Below are positions 1-10,334 of a DNA stretch of 64,000 nt, in pieces. The DNA comes from Sinohyriopsis cumingii. Lineage: Eukaryota; Mollusca; Bivalvia; Unionida; Unionidae. Every line of letters begins with the position of its first letter. Position 1 is the stretch's first letter. The notes beneath the pieces were generated by a model, which saw only the letters and a program-made list of their open reading frames with translations, searched no databases and was not told the origin of the DNA. The stretch lies in contig CM068838.1 of the NCBI GenBank assembly GCA_028554795.2, forward strand, positions 123,387,928 through 123,451,927, given 5' to 3'. The translations under genes were made by a program, and so were the position numbers.

Positions 1-243
1 TGATTATCGACAGCAAACAACTAAATGTAATTGAGATGTTAGGATGACCAGTGTGTTCTGTGGCAACCTCTTTCGGCAAACTAATCAACTCGGATTGACT
101 ATCGTATAATCGTTTCAAAAGAACAGAGAACTTCAGCTAGAAATAATTGTCAAATGTTTCGGCATAACGTCATAAATGTACACATCAGATTGACAATATT
201 TCAACATTTCTTCTTGAACTTCAAAAAGGTTTAAAGAGCAAGC

Positions 244-684
244 GTGGCACCAAACACATACAACCTATCACTGTTCGTTTCGCGTATCATCGGGGTCGTA
301 ACAGTGAACTTTGGGCAAATGCTAGATCATAGTGGGGGATCATTCAAGTCATATATTAAAGAATCATTCAAAGATACACTTCCAACAAGATTTCTGAATA
401 CTCAGGAAGAGATTATAGTAAAGATACTTCATATGTGTATCTGGGAAATTGATACTGAACTAAAAGATGTCAACAACGTCAAAAGAAAAGACACTTCGAT
501 AACAAAAGAAAACACAGTCAAAAAGAAAAGAAGAAAGATATATGTTATCAAAGTCAAGAAAAATAATAATTGGTCTTCAGAGCATCCGAAGGAAAACACA
601 GTAAGTATGAGTGTTCAAAATCAGAAACAGAAAAATGATCCCATTCCAGTGAGGACATACAATTCCAGTATAACAATTCGGTAA
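244..684 (+). CDS. Unrecognised 146-codon open frame (doubtful)
   Basis: This is an open frame of 146 codons that begins at GTG rather than ATG. I recognise no domain. The C-terminal half is Lys/Asn-rich and low in complexity, with basic runs such as KKKRRK. There is no signal peptide or membrane segment and no visible splice context. It may be an exon of an unknown gene, part of a mobile element, or chance. It lies just upstream of the 36-bp minisatellite. Confidence 0.15.
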   Translation: MAPNTYNLSLFVSRIIGVVTVNFGQMLDHSGGSFKSYIKESFKDTLPTRFLNTQEEIIVKILHMCIWEIDTELKDVNNVKRKDTSITKENTVKKKRRKIYVIKVKKNNNWSSEHPKENTVSMSVQNQKQKNDPIPVRTYNSSITIR

Positions 685-828
685 AGAAAACAAGTCGTTT
701 GTTGGAGAGTTGACCACTATTTAATGTTTCATTTCCCATTTTGACCCAATACATGATTCAACTTAGTGGAATGATTGTTTTGATATTAATCTTTCCTTTT
801 AACCTGTATCTTTCATGGTCTTCAATTT

Positions 829-1150
829 CCGTTAGACACCATATGGTCGCATAATACTGAATTTCCATTAGACACCATATGGTCCCATAATGCTAAATAT
901 ACATTAGACACCATATGGTCTCATAATACTGAATTCCCGTTAGGCACCATATGGTCCCATAATGCTAAATTCCCGTTAGACACCATATGGTCCCATAATA
1001 CTGAATTTCCATTAGATACCATATGGTCCCGTAATGCTAAATTCCTGTTAGACACCGTAAGGTCCCATAATACTGAATTCCCGTTAGACACCGTATGGTC
1101 CCATAATGCTAAATTCATTTTAGACCCCACATAGTCCCATGATGCAAACT
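829..1150. repeat. 36-bp minisatellite, ~9 units, alternating two unit types
   Basis: Nine tandem 36-bp units share TTAGACACCATATGGTC and then CATAATRCTRAATT. Units alternate strictly between an ATACTGAATT ending and an ATGCTAAATT ending, so the true period is a 72-bp dimer repeated about four times, with a degenerate last unit. Each unit holds the 10-bp palindrome ACCATATGGT or a close variant. Frames through it are repeat artefacts. Confidence 0.9.
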
Positions 1151-1209
1151 ACGGTGTAGTTTTAACTCAAGCCGGACCACAAATTTTCCAAATTTACCTA
1201 TATATTGAA

Positions 1210-2235
1210 TATATCTCTGTTTTTTGTGGATATAAGGAAATATTTCACAATTTAAGTGGAATCATTCACGAGTGGCGACAATAGAAAACATTTCCATTTC
1301 ACGAGTGTAAAGTTTCCGTATCTAGACAAAAATACAGATATTTTTATTATTTTTTTTTATTATTTAAAGGCATGTAGCTTCGATTAACTAAGATTTATTT
1401 GTCCGTTATGTGTCAATGCGATTAACGGTTGCGTTACCACATCGATGTAAACAAGTTCCGAAATTTGACAATAATTATAGGATAAGACGTTTTACAAATT
1501 TAAATTGTACCTATTATCCTTTTAATTATGCATTTTGTAAATTATAAATTTTTCAGACGAAAATGAAGAATTTGTATTTTCGTTAACACATATCTTGCGC
1601 TGTTTGAAAGAGTGACCATTGCTAGGGTGGTAGTACTGCTTAAGTACAACATAACGGTCCAACTGACTTCAGTCTAACAACATTAGACAACTGAAAAATG
1701 AATGAAAAATTGCTAAAGCTACGTTAAGAATATAAATCACACACATACACAAACATACACACATACACCAAATAACAGTTTTTCATACGCGTGGATTTAG
1801 TTATAAGAATTTTGGTTTCTAACTTTGTCTATTTCTGCATTCCGTTTTGAGGTTTTGCATGTTGTCAAGCGTGTAGCATGTTCCAGTAACACACACTGCA
1901 CGTAAATTTCAGTTGTCACTCTATATCACTTTGCTTTCGACACTAATCAACCCCTGAGTTCTCCATAGTTGTCAGACATGTTTATGATTGGGACGACGTT
2001 ATCCGTAACGTTAATCGTTACTAAAACAATTTCATTCCTGTATATAATCAAGAACGTTTTGTTTATAAATTGGTACAGTTTGTTGTGGAGTGTAGCAGGT
2101 ATACGATCCTGTATAACAGCAGGTCAGGTAAATTCTGTCATTAAACATTTGCATGATTGATGTGAAAAACTAATTATAAGATAGTTTATACTATAAGCCT
2201 ACACTTTTAGGCATTCTTGATGGCACATTGACAAT
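1210..2235. repeat. ~1-kb dispersed repeat, copy 1
   Basis: This stretch aligns by eye, colinearly but imperfectly, with 10335-11300. Shared landmarks are GATATAAGGAAATATTTCAC near the start, CGCTAACACAT/CGTTAACACAT followed by TCTTGCGC, AACGGTCCAAC, CAGACATG(T/A)TTATGA, and TTCTTGATGGCAC at the end. No coding capacity was found. A short CA-rich tail near 1695-1790 looks like a SINE 3' end inserted only in this copy. It could be a non-autonomous element or the 3' flank of another tyrosinase unit off the left edge. Confidence 0.6.
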
Positions 2236-2236
2236 G

Positions 2237-2305
<69 letters not shown>
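2237..2305. repeat. (TA)n microsatellite
   Basis: A pure TA dinucleotide tract of about 34 units grows out of GATTATAT at the end of the ~1-kb repeat. The corresponding site in copy 2 (about 11305) has no expansion. Confidence 0.95.
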
Positions 2306-2307
<2 letters not shown>

Positions 2308-2477
2308 AGTGTCATATCTGGCTTGATGGACTATAAGATCAACTCATCCAGATGGGGGGGGGGGAGGGAGAGAGAGAGAGAGGGAAGGAGGGAGGGTGGA
2401 AAGGAAAAGAAAACATGATACAGGCCTGAATACAGAAATACATGTCAGAATAACATATATAAGCGAAGATATATTTC

Positions 2478-2479
<2 letters not shown>

Positions 2480-2544
<65 letters not shown>
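2480..2544. repeat. (AT)n microsatellite
   Basis: This is a pure dinucleotide tract of about 32 units, preceded at 2352-2400 by a GA-rich purine tract. Reading frames here encode only Ile-Tyr repeats and are not genes. Confidence 0.95.
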
Positions 2545-2547
<3 letters not shown>

Positions 2548-2967
2548 AGGCATTTGCACAGTAATTCTTTCGTAAGTAAAACTCCTTTTATGATAAAGCT
2601 TCTATTTAAAAACGAACTTTTTACGACTCAAAACCACATTATGACGCTATTTCAGTCCAAACATCGTATTGTAATGCACTGTTACATCTTGGCGCATCGC
2701 TACGTGACACGTCACTGTCTTTTATCATGTAGGCGATAGGAAAAGACAACAAAAAGCATAGATGTGAAGGAAATCAGGATTGTGTCCTGTTATATTCTGC
2801 TATGATTGGTTAATGCTGATTACGTGATAGATTGATTGTTTGTAATCCATCTTGGCAGTAACCGCTTCAAGCGTCACAGCCCTGTTAACTTGTCGGAGCC
2901 TAACTGATCGACCGGGACACAAAAGAAATTTTCAGTTACGACATACCAACCTTCCCGCAGAGTTTTC

Positions 2968-3010
2968 ATTGGTGGAGTCCAGGATTTCCAAATGTGTGAT
3001 CAGTATAAAT
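2968..3010 (+). promoter_or_regulatory. TYR-A core promoter: inverted CCAAT and TATA box
   Basis: ATTGG (inverted CCAAT) lies at 2968-2972 and TATAAAT at 3004-3010, about 32 bp apart. The spliced leader exon ends about 190 bp downstream, so transcription would start near 3035. The region from about 2740 aligns with 20466-20900 upstream of TYR-B, which supports a shared promoter. The CCAAT is conserved there but the TATA box is not. The TSS is inferred, not seen. Confidence 0.6.
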
Positions 3011-3034
3011 CATCCACGGACTTGTATTACACAC

Positions 3035-3196
3035 ATGCTGGGAGTAAATCAAAGTAGGACTAAACTTAAAAAATTTTGATAGTAATTTAGGTTTACAGTT
3101 TTGTCTGTATAAAGATTCTTTGCAACTTTAAAAGAAACCAAAACACTTTGAAACTGGACTAATTCAAGGTATATTTTATAGGAGTGAAATTTCAAG
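3035..3196 (+). other. TYR-A exon 1, non-coding 5' UTR exon (5' end approximate)
   Basis: The exon ends at a consensus donor, TTCAAG|GTAAGT, at 3196/3197. The same junction sits at the homologous place in TYR-B (21003/21004), and the sequence before it is conserved (GAAACCAAAAC, GGAGTGAA). The coding exon begins with an acceptor (TTTCAG) one base before the ATG, so an upstream leader exon is required. The 5' end is placed about 30 bp after the TATA box. Confidence 0.6.
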
Positions 3197-3498
3197 GTAA
3201 GTTCTGTTCCACAAAGCTAAAATCAGTTACATAATGTATCGCCATTCTACGACCATCGTTCATAGTTAGCATTAGATAGACTTGGTTGTTAAAATCATTG
3301 TTTTCAAGACACTGTTTTACAATTTGACTTCCGTAAACTTGACTGCTACACGTTCTTATTGTTCTGCAGTGTTGATGACCAACTGAATTGTCTTTTTTTC
3401 ACTCAATAGAAAACAAGAAAAATATATTTTTCATTCGGATAAACTTGATCAACACAATTTTCGAGCAGTGGTCATTTTTTCTTAACATGAATATATCG

Positions 3499-3655
3499 TT
3501 GTTGTTGTTGTTGTTGTTGTAGGGTTTAACGCCATTTTCAGCACAATATATGCTATACATGATGGCCAGTACCAATGGCGGAGAAAGAACCCAGGAAAAC
3601 CCTGGAAATAACCACGGACCCACGAGAAGACACTGACAAGCTTTCCCACATGAAT
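3499..3655 (-). mobile_element. SINE-2 fragment (tRNA-Leu-like family, 5'-truncated)
   Basis: A (GTT)n stretch at 3499-3521 is followed by GGGTTTAACGCCATTTTCAGC and the same body as 9099-9338 and 29226-29482. Copy orientation is minus, because the tRNA-like head lies to the right in full copies. The head is missing here. It sits inside TYR-A intron 1 and is absent from the corresponding TYR-B intron. The TTTAACGCC core resembles the conserved domain of molluscan Meta/MD-type SINEs, as I remember it. Confidence 0.7.
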
Positions 3656-4142
3656 ATGTCAATTACGTGTTCATAGACTTTGGTTGATTCCAACCAGTCA
3701 AACATATGCAAGGTAAATGGACATACAAGGTCATTTATTCAAACTTGACCACAATCATGTTCGGTTTAATTTAATTTAAAATGAAACTTTTAAGCTACAT
3801 CATTACAGAACTAACGTCACCAAATGCAGAAGTGGACATTATTTCCGTATTGTCGATAACATTTGCTTCCACTTCGAAATGATCTGTTAAACATGAAATA
3901 GAAAGGTCTGTGCATTTTGGAGGACTGCCTAAGGGATAATGTGATGTACAATGTACGCATATTTGATATGTAAATAAATACAAAACACTGACAAGCGAAA
4001 GGTGATGAAAATAGGTTACCAGACATCGTTCATGTATTGATGTGTTGGTAAATGCGAGTGAAAGTGTAGGAATATATATCGGAGGCTAGATAAAACTTAA
4101 GATATATTCGCTAGATTAATTCTTAACTTTCTCTATTTCAGA

Positions 4143-4553
4143 ATGATTTGGTGTTTATCGCTCCCAGCGATCATGGTCAGCCTGTTGCCATATGCCGGAG
4201 CAATAGTTGAGCAAACAGACGTCCCCGATGAACTAACATGGAACTTTCACGTAGCTCAGAGGAAAACTTCCATGTCGAATACGCCTGCAAGTGCCATTCA
4301 GTCATGGTGTACAAACGTGTATAAATGGCAGTATGACAATATCGTTCATGGTGGTAGAAACGCTTCTACTGGGACAAGACAACTAGTAAATTATTTTTCT
4401 GATCAAGTACATCTCTCTGTCCGTCGTACTGGCCACGCCAAGCGCCAAGTCGCTCCCAGTGGACCAAAGAGAAGAAGAAAGGAGATTCGAATGTTGACTG
4501 AGAAAGAACTTGATCTTTACTTCCGTGCCGTTAGAGCAGCTAAAACGAACACG
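4143..4553 (+). CDS. TYR-A coding exon 1 (signal peptide, N-terminal region)
   Basis: The acceptor TTTCAG ends at 4141 and the ATG starts at 4143. The exon has 137 codons and ends ACG|GTAAAA in phase 0. It encodes the signal peptide (residues 1-20), an N-glycosylation sequon at NAST, the basic cluster, and the RMLTEKELDLYFRAV helix that precedes the copper core in molluscan tyrosinases. TYR-B coding exon 1 has the same length. Confidence 0.92.
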
Positions 4554-7500
4554 GTAAAATCAAGTACAACAATAACAATAATACTACCACTATTACCACT
4601 ATTATTTCTATTGCTACTAATATAATTACAATAGCTGTGATTATGATTTAAGCTGACATTACACATATCGTTAATACACTACAATTTCTACAGCTAGTGC
4701 TATTAATTCTTCTACTATTCATATTACTTCGAGTACTATTGTTATTACTTTTAATGATGCTGTTACTGCGCAACTTCGAATGTAACATCTGTTTTAAAGT
4801 TATCATATCAATTATAGCAGGGGTCTCAAACTCAAACCACCCTGAGGGCCGCATGATGGCATTTTCGATGGTACAAGGGTAACAACACCTATGTTATCTC
4901 TCATGACACACTGTGACGCCAATCATTTTGTGGGGCTACTTGATACGGCTCAGCGGGCCACGTGTTAGAGACCCCTAAATGATAGAATTCACACGGTACC
5001 GAAGAATATAAAAGAAACGAATAGTTAAAATAGCGAAGAGAGGATAACTGTGCTTATGTTTCCAGAATCTTAGAGCCTGTACTTTTCAGACACCATTCTA
5101 AATGTATCTATAGCGCAGTTTCCTAAAAGGTTCAATGATACTAGATATAAGCCTTTACTGAATTCACATATTTTCTTTTCCAGACCACAGCACCAAACGT
5201 ATACGAGGCACTAGCAGAATTTCACACCGGAATTACTTCCATCTCAGCTCACGGAGGATGCAACTTTTTCGGCTGGCACAGAGTTTTCCTTTTGATGTAA
5301 TTATTTTAACTATTTAAATGTTAAATATTGGATACAAAATTTATTCAATTGTTTTGATTCAAGTTCATATTATTAAATAAGCAATTCCACTTGTTTTCTT
5401 CAAATTTTGTTTCCTGCTTTATTACCACGCCTACGTCAGCAAATAGGGTTCAGATCTAACACTGGTATATAATCTGATACACAATAATGTGTGTTTAGTT
5501 AGTTTTACCTGCATAAAATATCTGATTATTTATATATTTGTTTCATTCATTAGGTATGAAAATATGCTACGAGATCAGGGCCCTGAGTTCGCAGAAGTGA
5601 CAATCCCTTATTGGGACTCACGTCTGGAGGCAAGGATGGATCAACCAACCAGTACCGTTTTATTTACTGACCGTTTCCTGGGAACAGGATCCGGAGAAGC
5701 GACCGGAGGTATTCTGGGAAGTGGGTGGACAACCTCTGCTGGTCCGCTCGTGAGAAATATTGGAACTGATGGTCCACCTATGACCGATGAAGCGATTGTG
5801 AACGTGACAAGGATGACCAGAATGAGAGAAATATGTGGGGCCGACTCAAGTATAGAGAGTGATTTAGAGTTTCATCACAATGGAATCCACAGATGGGTTG
5901 ACGGTCAGATGGCCATGTTACAGACGTCTGCGTTAGACCCGGCTTTCTGGAGCCACCATACATTTATAGATTTTGTTTGGGAGGCATTCCGAATAAATTC
6001 TCAGAGAAATGGAGTGAATATTGAGACGGACTACCCAGCGAATCCAACCACTATGGGGGCTGCAGAACTGCACGCACCGGATGCGGCACTCGGTTTCGCT
6101 GAGATGACAGTGATAGACGGATTGAGTAATACATTCACATCGCAGATTTACGAGTATGATCCTCCACCGACCTGCACTGTACAGAACCCAGACTGTGGGT
6201 CTAAATATCTCAAATGCGTTGTTTTCAGAGATAATGCTCACTGCGTCTCCAGAACGCTGGCGGAAGTAATCCAGTGGGAAAATGACCAAACGCGGTTCAC
6301 CACAGTTGCTCCTACGGCGCCCATTGTACCAACACCACCACCTTCTGGGTGTTCAAACCCATCTCCACCTCCAACTCACACCCAAGAAGACAAGCCTTAT
6401 CAAAACCATTATTGTCTAAATGGAAAGAGTGACATTCGTCAGTGGGTTTATATTCCAGTGAAGATCATCTATCGAAGACCTCCGGAGTACAAAAGCTATG
6501 GTTCCTACCCTATCTACAACGGGAAATCGAGCAAAACAAACGATATTTATGCCCCAAGCGCCTACAGCCACGTATATCAGTACTTAAAGAGCGGAGAACC
6601 AGCTAAATATGAGAAATGTGTTGAGGGCGACAAAAGGATATCGTCCGTCTACATCAAATCTGTCGGTCTTAATTACGACGGAATATATAAGGAGTACGCC
6701 ATAGTTGATCGTCGTATAGCTATTACAGTCTCAACCGCTTACATTGCAGTTAAGAATCCAGCTACGGAAAGCTCTTTGGCCCTACTTCAAGCTACCGACT
6801 CATGCGGCAGAGTGTGCAGACCTGTCTGTAAGGTACCAAATTCGAATATATACCGTCCCTGCACTGGAGCTGTCCGACTTACGTCTGCCTTCCCGAGACA
6901 TTACGGTACAGACTTTGGAAATGCTGTAATGGACATCTGGGATTTTACAGCTGAGAAAAGCTGTCCTCAGTTCAACACCGAAAACATCTTCATTGCTTTC
7001 TACTGTGATTTCCAGACAGACTGGTTCTGGCCAACAAAAGAGCCACCCACGCAACAGCCTGTTCCACCAGGACATGTGATTCACAAACCCGGAAAAGCAT
7101 ATGGAACCGGAATGGGACAAAACCCTCAAGTTGGAGCGGCTCCAATCACAGACAATGCTGCTGCTGTACCAGGTAGGTAAATGCTTGAGCATGCGCATTT
7201 TGTACGCTTTAAAGGACCTCGTTGTTACAAAATGTTTGTTTATTTGTTGTAGCTTTATTGTATATAGCGCAAACTTTCGATGATCCAGAACTACTTTAGG
7301 CTCAGCATCATTACATTTCTAAGATACAAACTGTATGGGTATGTACCAAATGGATATATTATCCGAGGACAAATGTACCATACATATGAGAAAAGTGGAT
7401 TGGTGTAGATCTCTCTTTATCGATATCTGAACATGGAAGAAATAAAGACACACACCCCCATCCCATTAATATTTATGCAATTTAATTAAAAGCAGCATGA

Positions 7501-9706
7501 CTTGTGACTCAGGCTACCATTTACTGTTCTTGTTGTAAAACGTAGAAATACACGAGATCTCCTTCAAATAAATGCCTAAGAAACACAAATGAAATGCTGT
7601 ACAAATTGAACCACTGTTTTAGATATCACCTAAACATTCTTTACTTAAGAAACGCAAGAATAAATCGCTTATTCTTAAGGCTATAATCTCAATACATATA
7701 CTTAACACAGACTCAGTAAAATATTTTAACCTTTCCAGCGATACTGAAATCCATACGCTTATTAAATTCGGCTTGTTTTCGAGATATGCTGTTTGTTGCT
7801 AGGTTGTTTGTTGCTGTTTGTTGCTAGCAACAAAAGCTATATTGTTAATTTATAATCTATTTCTGTTGCAGTCTATTTTCTTTACCTCTGCAGTTTCATG
7901 TCTCCTATACATATTGTTGATTATTTTGCATGTATGGTGCTGTATATGTCGCTGTCATTGGCATTCAATTCAATCCTTTCTGACATATGTTGTGTTAACA
8001 TTCATTTTTAAGCTTCCGAGTTTTTCTTGTGTTGACAAAATTTTTATAGTATCTTTTTTCTACCCGTGTTTACCCGAATCTATGTCTGTTTTAGTTTAGA
8101 TCTACAGTGTATGTATTGTGAAACGTGGCTAACTTGTGCTTGCAGAAATTGTTTTATCTTAAACTTTATCAACATTTGCCGTCTTTACACATTAATCGAC
8201 ATATTGATTTTTACAAAACACTTTGTAAATTATGTCGCAAAAAGTTTTAAAATGTAACGAAGATTTGTATAAATGGTTGACCCTTTCTTTATGCTTAGAC
8301 TCCTAATTTTATACTGCATCAAAATTCTAGCTGTATTAATTCCTAGACACAATATTATTTTTAGTCTGAAATTATATATTAGGATAGTCTATCATAACGT
8401 TTCCTGTTTGCTTGATGAATGATTGTCCACCTGAAATTTATTTCTTCAAATGTACCCTACAAGCAACACAAGTTTGAAAAAGCATGACATGTGATGGTCA
8501 GTAAAGTTTCCTATTGTTCGAGGTTTGATCCCTCCCTGCCATATTTGTCTTCCATGCCATAATTTCTTAATATCTGCAACAGTAAGCTGGGTTAGTGTGT
8601 ACGTATACACAGGTCCATGCTTTTAACTCTTAAAAACATAACATGGGTTATTTTATTAACTGGTTTGTATATAATATGGGTTTTATTCTTCCCTTTATCG
8701 ACCACTCCGGTTAGCCGAGTCATAACAAAGACGGATAAAAATTGTACTAACTGCTGCCTCGCTCAGCATTAAGACGTTAGTATTAGGACTGGTTGGCCTG
8801 GTGTCCGGATAATTTGACTGGGTGGGACATTATACGAGATATCTGCGGCATGATGTCCCAGTGCTAAACGACATTATAAAGCTGCCACAGTGCAGACATC
8901 GTAGCCATACGACTGAAAAATTGATAATGCTAAGTTAAAAATCCAAATCATTTACACATACACACACACCATATAATGTTGAGACATATCGTGTGTCCAT
9001 AAAATCCGTACAATATGGATTCAATAAAGAATCTTCAGTAAATGTTAATAGACTGCGAAACAAAAAATTAAGTAAAATGAAAGTTCGACGGAAACATGAT
9101 ATTGTGTTTTTACGCCATTTTTCAGCACATAATTGTGTTCTACATACAGCATATTTTTGGTGGATGCAGAACCTGGAAAAACCCCAGGAAGAACCACCGA
9201 CCCACTGGAAGCTACTATCAAGCTTTCTCACATACCCACGTTGGGTATGACCCAGATTCTAACCCACGTGGAGAAACATGAGATGTCAGTGATCTGTAAA
9301 GGCGAGCGCCTTAGACCACTCGGCCACCCTGGGTCCCCAAACAACATAAATAGAGAGGTAATTAGTTGTTCAGTGTTGCTTTATCGTGCTGTCGGTTCTT
9401 TGTTTTGCTTCTGTTCTTTCGTTTAAGATTTTACCGTTTGTTTATTCAACAGGGTGCGACCTTGGTTACGGTTGTATTGTTAGTAAACCATGTGCAGTTC
9501 TAAGCCAAGAAGGAAAAGACACCGGATTGTGTTCCACTCTACAGTACGAGTGCACGAATTCGTGCCATATGTATGCCAAGTGTTGGTACGGGAAATTGTA
9601 CGTGCAACAATGTAATCGTGGCATGCGCTATGACCCATCGAGCCTGAAGTGCGTGCCAGGAGTGTGTGATTACAGTCATTCATCCATGGGATTACCGCGA
9701 GGATGA
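4143..9706 (+). CDS. TYR-A: secreted tyrosinase with C-terminal chitin-binding-like domain, 4 coding exons
   Basis: Joining 4143-4553, 5184-5296, 5554-7172 and 9453-9706 gives 798 aa with consistent phases (0, 2, 1). Residues 1-20 are a signal peptide ending in AGA. A basic cluster (KRRRK, ~113-118) could be a convertase site. The binuclear copper core has CuA His151, His160 and His169 and CuB His283, His287 and His310. The last lies in DPAFWSHHTFID, which fits the tyrosinase CuB signature. A Pro-rich linker (~425-455) leads to a conserved domain (~454-690) typical of molluscan tyrosinase-like proteins, then a Cys-rich domain (716-798) with the C-x-x-Y-x-x-C...C-x-x-G-x-x-Y-D pattern of ChtBD2. 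The predicted role is oxidation of phenols or tyrosyl residues to quinones in a chitin-containing extracellular matrix (shell, periostracum or byssus). The role is inferred and the fold is supported directly. TYR-B is its tandem paralogue. Confidence 0.93.
4554..5183 (+). other. TYR-A intron 2
   Basis: This GT...AG intron of 630 bp starts with a short, degenerate run of ACTATT/ACCACT-like triplets (about 4560-4625). At the same place TYR-B has a triplet microsatellite of about 0.5 kb. It also contains the hAT-like MITE at 4818-4977. Confidence 0.85.
4818..4977. mobile_element. hAT-type MITE, 160 bp
   Basis: The left end is CAGGGGTCTCAAACTC and the right end, reverse-complemented, is TAGGGGTCTCTAACAC. 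These are imperfect terminal inverted repeats of the CAGGGGT-type common in hAT elements. It is flanked by 8-bp direct repeats, AATTATAG at 4810-4817 and AATGATAG at 4978-4985 (7 of 8 match), the target-site size expected for hAT. It has no coding capacity. It is absent from the TYR-B intron, so insertion followed the gene duplication or B lost it. Confidence 0.75.
5184..5296 (+). CDS. TYR-A coding exon 2 (CuA site)
   Basis: This 113-bp exon, phase 0 in and 2 out, has acceptor CAG|ACC and donor TTGAT|GTAATT. It carries all three CuA ligands as His-x8-His-x8-His (151, 160, 169), including AHGGCNFFGWHR. TYR-B exon 23560-23672 has the same length and, by my count, 8 base differences. It is too short to stand out as an ORF and was found by homology and splice signals. 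Confidence 0.93.
5554..7172 (+). CDS. TYR-A coding exon 3 (CuB site, linker, conserved C-terminal domain)
   Basis: The acceptor is TTAG|GTATG and the donor CCAG|GTAGGT, phase 2 in and 1 out. The open frame runs five nucleotides past the donor to an in-frame stop at 7178, so a retained intron 4 would end the protein after ...VPGR without the chitin-binding-like domain. It encodes CuB (HHNGIH and DPAFWSHH), several N-x-T sequons, the Pro-rich linker and the ~240-aa domain with many paired Cys. Confidence 0.93.
8584..8975 (+). mobile_element. SINE-1 copy A with 5' extension, internal promoter deleted
   Basis: From 8700 onward (ACCACTCCGG...) it matches the SINE-1 body seen at 37376-37697, ending in a CA-rich tail. 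The ~50 bp that carry the A and B boxes in full copies are missing (CTCCGG joins directly to CCGAGTCAT). Upstream, 8584-8699 matches in inverted orientation the sequence around 37295-37362 and 37710-37751, so the mobile unit is longer than the tRNA-like SINE. Confidence 0.7.
9099..9338 (-). mobile_element. SINE-2 copy, tRNA-Leu-like head
   Basis: On the minus strand it starts with a tRNA-like head (GTGGCCGAGTGGTCTAAGG, a Leu-type A box), then a B-box-like GTGGGTTAGAATC and a shared body. It ends near the TTTTTACGCCATTTTTCAGC core. It matches 29226-29482 and the fragment at 3499-3655. Confidence 0.75.
9453..9706 (+). CDS. TYR-A coding exon 4 (Cys-rich chitin-binding-like domain)
   Basis: The acceptor is TTCAACAG|GG and the phase 1 junction gives Gly715. 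The exon encodes 83 residues and TGA. It has about ten Cys, with a core reading CTNSCHMYAKCWYGKLYV and then C-x-x-G-x-x-Y-D, matching the ChtBD2/peritrophin-A layout (C-x-x-Y-x-x-C-x-x-G...C-x-x-G-x-x-[FY]-D...C). A domain on its own phase-1 exon suggests exon shuffling. The alternative is another small Cys-rich fold. Confidence 0.88.
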
Positions 9707-10334
9707 GGTTGGGCAAAGTGAAGCTGACGCCATACCTTCTATGGGCAAACTAGTGTTTTGAGTGGCAAATCTTCAGTTCAAATATAATATTTGTCTTTTA
9801 GCATTAGACTACAAATTGTGTCGTCGCACGTTAAAACATGGTTGCCGGGAAAATAATACCATCAATTAGAAACATGGTAGCCATTTTTTAAAATTCCATA
9901 CCTTTTGCAGTCTCAGCAGGAAAGGACGTAACATGTCGCTGTTTACTTTCTGATATAAGATCTGGGTTTGGTGCAACATAGTTTTCATTCGATAATTATC
10001 TTATTTTGTATCTTGAACAGGACTAAAATACTATAATCTTGACGATTAGTTCGTTGGGTTAGATTTTCAAATGAATTTATGTTTGGCAGGACACTTGTAT
10101 AGTAAGTCCTGGAGTTGCCAATATTTCTATCAAAACTCCATACTTGATATCTAGAAATGGGATCAACAAGTCTGAAGTTGTATACCAACCATTATATTCC
10201 GTCCTAATCCTGAAATTGTGCACGCACTAAATTTTTCCCTATACATTCCAGTCACTTTTATTTGTGTCATGGAACTATCTAACTTTGATTTAAATTTATT
10301 CAGTCATGTGACACACAGATAATGTCTACGTATG

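Larger units (their letters stand above)
7173..9452 (+). other. TYR-A intron 4 (2.3 kb) hosting two SINEs
   Basis: This GT...AG intron contains a SINE-1 copy with its 5' extension (8584-8975) and a SINE-2 copy (9099-9338). It also has a 9-bp direct repeat cluster of GTTTGTTGCT near 7790-7825. Nothing coding was found in it. Confidence 0.8.

Noticed and set aside
5933..7198. Minus-strand frames of 118 and 132 codons
   Set aside because: Antisense to the copper and C-terminal domains of TYR-A.
9980..10190. Minus-strand 67-codon frame behind TYR-A
   Set aside because: Lies in 3' flank that aligns with TYR-B flank (28030-28210), but the frame is not conserved there.
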